Source: Candidatus Atribacteria bacterium 1244-E10-H5-B2 (GTDB lineage Bacteria; Atribacterota; JS1; SB-45; 34-128). From it: a stretch of DNA of 8,675 nt. Within the stretch, counting starts at the first letter, position 1, and every line of letters begins with the position of its first letter. The translations under genes and the position numbers were made by a program. The notes under the pieces are model-generated. The model searched no databases and was not told the DNA's origin. It worked only from the letters and a program-made list of their open reading frames with translations. Shown here in pieces: positions 5,530-8,675 of this stretch. The stretch is from the NCBI GenBank assembly GCA_003575245.1, contig NMQN01000519.1, positions 1 through 8,675 of the forward strand, in the 5' to 3' direction.

Positions 5530-5694
5530 ATGCATATCAAAGTTAAATGCAAAAATTGCGACTGGAAAGGCCAAGCGATTGTGGGAAAGAAGGGCTATCC
5601 TCTTGATAATTATAAATGCCCCAAATGTGGCCGGAATATAGAAAGAGCCAAGGGAAGGTATAACTATCATAGCGAATCTGCCCAGTTAAAATAA
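5530..5694 (+). CDS. Zinc-ribbon protein of family B, copy 2
   Basis: A 54-residue protein is read from the ATG at 5530, 9 bp after GAGGCGG (5514-5520). A longer frame opens at 5467, but the shorter start aligns exactly with the paralogue at 2875. Cys7/Cys10 (CKNC) and Cys30/Cys33 (CPKC) form a zinc ribbon around QAIVGKKG. The C-terminus is NYHSESAQLK, and the final 27 bases around the stop match those of copy 1. The first knuckle is CX2C, the standard spacing, so this copy is more orthodox than copy 1. It is flanked on both sides by the two-hairpin elements at 5351 and 5715. Role unknown; see copy 1. Confidence 0.68.
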   Translation: MHIKVKCKNCDWKGQAIVGKKGYPLDNYKCPKCGRNIERAKGRYNYHSESAQLK

Positions 5695-5714
5695 ATAAGA
5701 AGGAATAATCTTCC

Positions 5715-5796
5715 GGTGATCCAGACTTCTATCCAACTTTATCCGGATTGCCGATCCCTGCCCCCTTAAATAAACGTTTTTTCAGAGGGGGCAGGG
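5715..5796 (+). repeat. Two-hairpin intergenic element, copy C
   Basis: Hairpin 1 pairs GGTGATCC (5715-5722) with GGATTGCC (5745-5752). Hairpin 2 pairs CCCTGCCCCC (5756-5765) perfectly with GGGGGCAGGG (5787-5796). It begins 20 bp after the stop of the zinc-ribbon gene and ends about 8 bp before a G-run SD (5804-5812). It follows one gene closely and leads into the next. Confidence 0.78.
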
Positions 5797-5915
5797 TTAT
5801 TTAAAAGGGGGGTTTTATAATTAAAAGGTCTTCTGAATCTTATGGATTTGCTGATTTATTCTCTATTAGAAAAAGAGAGGCGGAACTTGAAGAAAGAGAG
5901 ATAAGAATAGAGAAA

Positions 5916-6359
5916 ATGGTCTTTAAGGTCTGCTCTAAATGTGGAGAGAGAAAGCCGATCTTTAAATTTCCGGTAGATAAGCGGAATCTCGATAGCCGGA
6001 CTAATATCTGCAAGGCCTGCCGGAGCCGGGAAGCCTTAAAATATTATTATCAGAATCAAAGTAAAGTATTGATAAAAGGTAAAGAATATAGCGATAATCA
6101 CAAGAAGAATAGAAGCATTTACAATAAAAGATATCGGGAAGATCATAAAGAACATTTAAAAAAGGAAGCTAAAAAGTGGTATAAGAGCAATAAAAAAGCG
6201 ATCAAGAAAAGGAACTTGAAATATTACCAGGAGCATAAAGAAGCCTGCCAGACCAGGAGAGAAGTTTGGATAGAAAAGAATAGGGAAAGGATCAGAAAAT
6301 ATAACCGGGAATATAAACGAAAGCATAAGATCGCAAGTCAGGCTATTCTGAACGATTAG
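5916..6359 (+). CDS. Zinc-finger protein with long basic helical repeat region
   Basis: The product is 147 residues from the ATG at 5916. Cys6/Cys9 (CSKCGERK) and Cys32/Cys35 (CKAC) form a treble-clef-like knuckle pair. A long basic, Tyr-rich helical stretch with a loose repeat follows (ALKYYYQNQSK, YNKRYREDHKEH, NLKYYQEHKEA, RERIRKYNREYKRKHK). Small phage and plasmid proteins, some annotated as HNH endonuclease-like, share this Cys pair plus YxxN-K repeat layout. No HNH catalytic motif is visible here, so I call no nuclease. The frame is open and coding-like upstream to about 5820 (SSESYGFADLF, then KREAELEERE) and the best SD (G-run, 5804-5812) lies there. No ATG, GTG or TTG fits, so translation may start upstream at a rare codon, or the start may have been lost. 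Confidence 0.65.
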   Translation: MVFKVCSKCGERKPIFKFPVDKRNLDSRTNICKACRSREALKYYYQNQSKVLIKGKEYSDNHKKNRSIYNKRYREDHKEHLKKEAKKWYKSNKKAIKKRNLKYYQEHKEACQTRREVWIEKNRERIRKYNREYKRKHKIASQAILND

Positions 6360-6402
6360 GTAAATAATTTTAAGAAGCGATTTAAAAAGTGAGGTTAAAA
6401 TT

Positions 6403-6657
6403 ATGGGTTCGGATTTCTTAACTTTGCCCGGATATGGGTATTTTTCCGGATACGGATATTTCCCTGGCTTTAAGACTTTAAAGGAAATGAGATCGTTCTA
6501 TAAGTGGAAACTAAAAGATAAAAACCTGACAGAAAAGGACAGGGATAAATTTTTAAAGGCATTAAAACTTATTGAGAAAATTATTAAGGAAAAATAGAAC
6601 TCCGGAGAAAAAGAAAAGCATAAAAAAGCAGTATTCCTGAATAAAAGAAGTTATTAA
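6403..6657 (+). CDS. Small protein of family A, with in-frame TAG then conserved tail
   Basis: ATG at 6403 follows GTGAGGT by about 9 bp. The frame reads 64 residues to a TAG at 6595-6597. A Gly/Tyr/Phe doubling (GYGYFSGYGYFPGF) precedes the family A core FYKWKLKDKNLTEKDRDKFL and ALKLIEKIIKEK. After the TAG the same frame continues for 19 codons to the TAA at 6655-6657. It reads NSGEKEKHKK, then VFLNKRSY, which matches the tail of the intact paralogue at 2612 (GSGEKGKHKK, then VFHNNKGY). The TAG replaces a Glu codon there. Ordinary TAG stops end the genes at 2417 and 6359, so truncation is likelier than recoding, but the tail is well preserved. Coordinates include the tail. Confidence 0.6.
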
Positions 6658-6665
6658 AAAATCTC

Positions 6666-6736
6666 GGTGATCCGCTTTCTCGCCAGAGTTCTCGGATTGC
6701 CGGTCCCTGCCCCCCTGAGCAGAAAGGGGAGCAGGG
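6666..6736 (+). repeat. Two-hairpin intergenic element, copy D
   Basis: Hairpin 1 pairs GGTGATCCG (6666-6674) with CGGATTGCC (6693-6701) and has an inner CTC/GAG pair. Hairpin 2 pairs CCCTGC-CCCC (6705-6714) with GGGG-a-GCAGGG (6726-6736), with one bulged A. It lies 8 bp after the conserved tail of the family A gene and about 65 bp before the SD of the serine recombinase gene. Confidence 0.75.
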
Positions 6737-6812
6737 ATATTTAAAATTCAATGGTATTAGCTTAACAGTATTTAAAAAGTGAATATCGTATACAGAATTG
6801 AAAGGGGGTAAA

Positions 6813-7589
6813 ATGAATAAATCAGATAAAAGCAAAGAATCGATTAAGGTTGTGGGTTACTGCCGGGTTTCTACGGATAGCCAAAAAGAAGAAGGGACTA
6901 TCGAGATACAGGTAAAGGCGTTAAATTTATATATCAAAGAAAAAAAGCTTGAACTGGTAGAAATATTTAAAGACGAGGGGATAAGTGGATCAAGCGAATT
7001 AGAGAATAGGCCGGGACTGGCCGAACTGTTTAATTTTATCGAAACTGAAAAAGATATTAAAGGAGTCTTGATCTTCAAGTTAGACCGTTTAGCCAGGGAT
7101 CTCTATATTCAGGAGCATTTAATTAAAAAACTGGAACTGCTTAATATAGAATTGATAAGTATAAAAGAACCGGACTTATCAAGTAAGGACCCTATGAGAA
7201 AAGCATTCAGGCAATTTATGGGGATTGTTTCCGAACTGGAGAAGGCTTTTATTACCCTAAGGCTTACCGGTGGAAGAATTAACAAAGCACAAAAGGGGGG
7301 CTTTGCCGGTGGATCTACCGCTATGGGCTATCTCTCTAAAAACAAAAAACTTATAATTGATAAGGAACAGGCCGAAACAATCAGAATGATCTTCAAAATG
7401 AAAAGATATAAAAAGATGAGTTTAAGGGGAATAGCCAGGGAATTGAATAATCTAAATATACCCACTTCCGGGGGTAAGGGTAAATGGCACGGCAGAACTA
7501 TTAAGTATATTTTAGAGAATCCTATCTATAAGGGGATAGCTCACTATAAAGAAATAAAGGTCAAAAATATAGACCTGGCCTTACTCTAA
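6813..7589 (+). CDS. Serine recombinase, short form lacking the C-terminal zinc ribbon
   Basis: The product is 258 residues from the ATG at 6813, which follows AAAGGGGG (6801-6808). The upstream TTG in frame is rejected because it precedes the SD. It is a site-specific DNA recombinase acting through a phosphoserine-DNA intermediate. GYCRVSTDSQ (residues 15-24) holds nucleophile Ser20, and the FKLDRLARD segment supplies the conserved active-site arginines. SELEKAFITLR starts the long helix, and residues from about 165 (GYLSKNKKLIIDKEQA, then MSLRGIARELN, then ILENPIYKG) match the Recombinase domain. Full large serine recombinases are usually 450-600 residues, with a zinc ribbon and coiled coil after this point; here the gene stops soon after NPIYKG. 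It is either a compact natural form or truncated. A 26-bp dyad lies 20 bp downstream. Confidence 0.88.
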   Translation: MNKSDKSKESIKVVGYCRVSTDSQKEEGTIEIQVKALNLYIKEKKLELVEIFKDEGISGSSELENRPGLAELFNFIETEKDIKGVLIFKLDRLARDLYIQEHLIKKLELLNIELISIKEPDLSSKDPMRKAFRQFMGIVSELEKAFITLRLTGGRINKAQKGGFAGGSTAMGYLSKNKKLIIDKEQAETIRMIFKMKRYKKMSLRGIARELNNLNIPTSGGKGKWHGRTIKYILENPIYKGIAHYKEIKVKNIDLALL

Positions 7590-7608
7590 ACAATTATATC
7601 TATTAGGC

Positions 7609-7634
7609 GTGTAGTAAATATCTATTTACTACAC
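7609..7634. other. Perfect 26-bp dyad with 2-bp centre, candidate crossover site
   Basis: GTGTAGTAAATA (7609-7620) and its exact reverse complement (7623-7634) flank the dinucleotide TC. Twelve-base half sites around a 2-bp centre is the layout of Hin/Gin-type serine-recombinase sites. It lies 20 bp after the recombinase stop codon. There is no T-run after it, so it is not a standard terminator. No second copy was found in the window. Confidence 0.6.
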
Positions 7635-7704
7635 ACTTTCGCTATAAGGGGAATACTGTTTAATCGATTAGCCAGGATAATCAAAGGGAAGGGGGGTTTT
7701 GATT

Positions 7705-8142
7705 ATGTTTGAAATAGTAACCGCTAAAGAGATCCAAGGTATTAAGGAAAGATTAGAACAAGAGAAAAGGGCCAGGCACGTATTACCCGGCAGGTATGAT
7801 GAGCTCAAGACGCTTATCAATTTTCTTTCTACCTGGCTGGATTGGCAAAAATACCGGAGAAAAGAATATCACCGGAAAGAGGAAAATCAATTAGAGGATA
7901 TCCTGAAACGTATCGAAGCCGGTAAAGAGGCTTGCTATAATTGTGAGAATCTAACGAAATTTAGCAGAAAGGAATTAAGGGAAAGTATTACCGAATGGAA
8001 AAGGGCCAGGGCTTTCGGTCTATTTAAAAATTTAGCAGACACAAATCCCCATATCGCAAGGTGTAAGATTCAGGGTCTTATGACAGAGGTAAGCATTTTA
8101 AGATTCCACAATAACTGCAAGGAATCACATATTAAAATTTAA
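7705..8142 (+). CDS. Unknown 145-residue protein with paired cysteines
   Basis: ATG at 7705 follows a purine-rich SD (GGAAGGGGGG, about 7688-7696) by 8 bp; the TTG two codons upstream is less likely. The protein is charged and mostly helical: a basic N-terminal helix (EIQGIKERLEQEKRARH), an aromatic segment (LSTWLDWQKYRRKEYHRKEE), CYNC at residues 77-80, and further single Cys at 120 and 138. The four Cys could bind one metal, but spacing after the first pair is not that of a standard zinc finger. It follows the recombinase at 115 bp, with the dyad between them. The family is not recognised; an accessory protein of the mobile element is one option. Confidence 0.6.
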   Translation: MFEIVTAKEIQGIKERLEQEKRARHVLPGRYDELKTLINFLSTWLDWQKYRRKEYHRKEENQLEDILKRIEAGKEACYNCENLTKFSRKELRESITEWKRARAFGLFKNLADTNPHIARCKIQGLMTEVSILRFHNNCKESHIKI

Positions 8143-8165
8143 TATAAGGGTGATAGTGTTTAGTT

Positions 8166-8185
8166 AATCATACAATATCAGGAGC
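8166..8185 (+). repeat. 20-bp direct repeat, right copy
   Basis: It is identical to 5274-5293 over 20 bp, with no extension on either side. It lies 24 bp after the stop of the Cys-pair protein and before a relic of a membrane peptide. Confidence 0.8.
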
Positions 8186-8214
8186 CGAATATAAGAATCT
8201 ATCAGTCAAAATAA

Positions 8215-8283
8215 CTAATTGAAGAAAGGGGATTCTGGATTATAATTATCGTGGCGTTGATAGTGGGAATTTATTTATTCTGA
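8215..8283 (+). pseudogene. Possible relic of a small membrane peptide
   Basis: The open frame ends at the TGA at 8281-8283 and encodes WIIIIVALIVGIYLF at its end, a membrane helix like those of the peptides at 5036 and 5164. An SD-like AAAGGGGA (8226-8232) is present, but no ATG or GTG/TTG at a proper distance follows it. It looks like a third small membrane-peptide gene with a lost or non-standard start. The same 20-bp repeat neighbours this relic and the intact peptide gene at 5164. Confidence 0.35.
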
Positions 8284-8289
8284 GGACTC

Positions 8290-8317
8290 TTGACATTAAC
8301 TCTTGAGTGATTATAAT
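8290..8317 (+). promoter_or_regulatory. Consensus promoter with overlapping ACTCTTG direct repeats
   Basis: TTGACA (8290-8295) and TATAAT (8312-8317) are perfect, with a 16-bp spacer. ACTCTTG occurs at 8286, 8299 and 8325: one overlaps the -35, one lies in the spacer and one lies near the expected start (about 8324). The intervals are 13 and 26 bp. This fits a repressor-controlled promoter, though a regulator is not identified. Confidence 0.75.
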
Positions 8318-8483
8318 GAAGGTAACTCTTGGAATTGATCAATCTAAGGATATTAACGGGGTAAAGAAACACAGCCGTAGGATATCCTTTTTTTTTAGTG
8401 AAAGTAAAAAGGAGTGCCGACCCTGTTTTTATCAGACACTCCCTTTTAAAGATTTTTTAGCCTTCCGCACACACTTTTTTGTA

Positions 8484-8515
8484 GGCTAAACCTCCTAAAA
8501 TAGGTGAGCCTTTTT
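8484..8515 (+). terminator. Rho-independent terminator 1 of the leader
   Basis: GGCT (8484-8487) pairs with AGCC (8507-8510) and ACCT (8490-8493) with AGGT (8502-8505) around an 8-base loop, followed by TTTTTCTT. The upstream arm is shared with the alternative stem that begins at 8456. Confidence 0.65.
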
Positions 8516-8535
8516 CTTAGTAGGTTATACAGGCC

Positions 8536-8565
8536 AACACCTTATTTTTATATTAAGGGGTTTTT
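8536..8565 (+). terminator. Rho-independent terminator 2 of the leader
   Basis: AACACCTTA (8536-8544) pairs with TAAGGGGTT (8554-8562), with one A-G mismatch, followed by TTTTT reaching 8565. It is placed 20 bp after terminator 1, so the two act in tandem before the gene at 8604. Confidence 0.6.
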
Positions 8566-8603
8566 GAACAGATGTCAAGCATTATTATTGCAGGTGATAG
8601 TAA

Positions 8604-8675
8604 ATGAATATATTGAGAGGCAGATTAGGAAAGAGAAAAATGGCCAAGTTTGCTGGCGTAAAGGTCAAGGACGTT
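8604..8675 (+). CDS. N-terminal fragment of an unidentified protein (runs off window)
   Basis: ATG at 8604 lies 4-5 bp after GCAGGTGAT, the SD type used throughout the window. The 24 residues seen are basic (MNILRGRLGKRKMAKFAGVKVKDV) and the frame is open to the end. An internal ATG at 8640 (MAKFAGVKVKDV) is an alternative start with a weaker SD. Too little is present to name it. It is the gene controlled by the promoter at 8290 and the attenuator-like leader. Confidence 0.55.
   Translation, partial: MNILRGRLGKRKMAKFAGVKVKDV

Larger units (their letters stand above)
8318..8603 (+). ncRNA. Structured leader RNA with terminator/antiterminator choice
   Basis: About 280 nt separate the consensus promoter from the gene at 8604. 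The leader holds a hairpin GGAGTG (8411-8416) with CACTCC (8437-8442). It also has an alternative stem TTTAGCCT (8456-8463) with AGGCTAAA (8483-8490), and a terminator that reuses AGGCT (8484 onward). A second terminator follows at 8536. The first stem and the first terminator cannot coexist, the hallmark of an attenuator. I do not recognise a known riboswitch class, a T-box motif or a leader peptide with a codon run. A partial likeness to the two-hairpin element (GTGCCGACCCTG near 8414-8425) may be chance. Confidence 0.5.

Noticed and set aside
4863..6736. Reading the four hairpin elements as a CRISPR array or as plain terminators
   Set aside because: Spacing is hundreds of bases with genes between them, so not CRISPR; no T-run follows hairpin 2 in any copy, so not standard terminators.
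6584..7078. Two minus-strand ORFs opposite hairpin copy D and the recombinase N-terminus
   Set aside because: Shadows of the recombinase frame and of the repeat element; no SD or family.
8307..8489. Plus-strand ORF of 60 codons beginning with a GIDQSKD-like stretch
   Set aside because: The start overlaps the -10 box of a consensus promoter and the frame runs through the leader hairpins. The short likeness to IS110-type transposase N-termini is too small to support a call.

Overview
The window is AT-rich bacterial DNA. Genes are short, Lys/Glu/Ile-rich and mostly preceded by strong Shine-Dalgarno (SD) sequences of the AAGGNGGTGAT type. That points to a low-GC bacterium (Bacillota-like or an uncultured phylum such as Atribacterota); this placement is inference only. 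All convincing genes are on the + strand. Most of the window looks like an accessory island of small, poorly characterised genes with paralogous copies, decayed copies and repeated non-coding elements. One recognisable metabolic operon, an amino-acid transporter with its small subunit, sits in the middle.

Region by region. 1-129 is the tail of an unidentified gene, closed by an intrinsic terminator at 250-296. 333-1069 looks like a transcription unit with a good promoter and a strong terminator but no convincing gene. It carries G-rich direct repeats and at least six places where a different 9-base word is written twice in tandem. A consensus sigma-70 promoter (1283-1311) then drives an excisionase-like HTH protein. 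After it come a frameshifted relic of small family A, a winged-helix/basic protein whose linker holds an exact 21-bp repeat, a zinc ribbon, an intact family A protein and a family B zinc ribbon.

3175-4805 encodes an NSS (SLC6-type) sodium-coupled transporter with a MetS-like 35-residue subunit, overlapping by ATGA. 4806-6790 alternates small genes (two one-helix membrane peptides, a second family B zinc ribbon, a zinc-finger/basic protein and a third family A gene with an in-frame TAG) with four copies of a conserved two-hairpin element. A short serine recombinase (6813-7589) follows. Just after it lies a perfect 26-bp dyad with a 2-bp centre, the geometry of a serine-recombinase crossover site. 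An unknown Cys-containing protein comes next. A consensus promoter then leads through a ~280-nt leader, with mutually exclusive hairpins and two terminators, to a gene running off the window.

How the pieces may work together (inference). The excisionase-like protein and the serine recombinase could be the mobility functions of one element, with the NSS operon and small zinc-ribbon genes as cargo or neighbours. The four hairpin elements lie between genes and may be structured leaders or processing sites. The two most interesting unexplained structures are the four-copy two-hairpin element and the doubled 9-mer region. The recombinase-linked dyad and the right-end attenuator come next.
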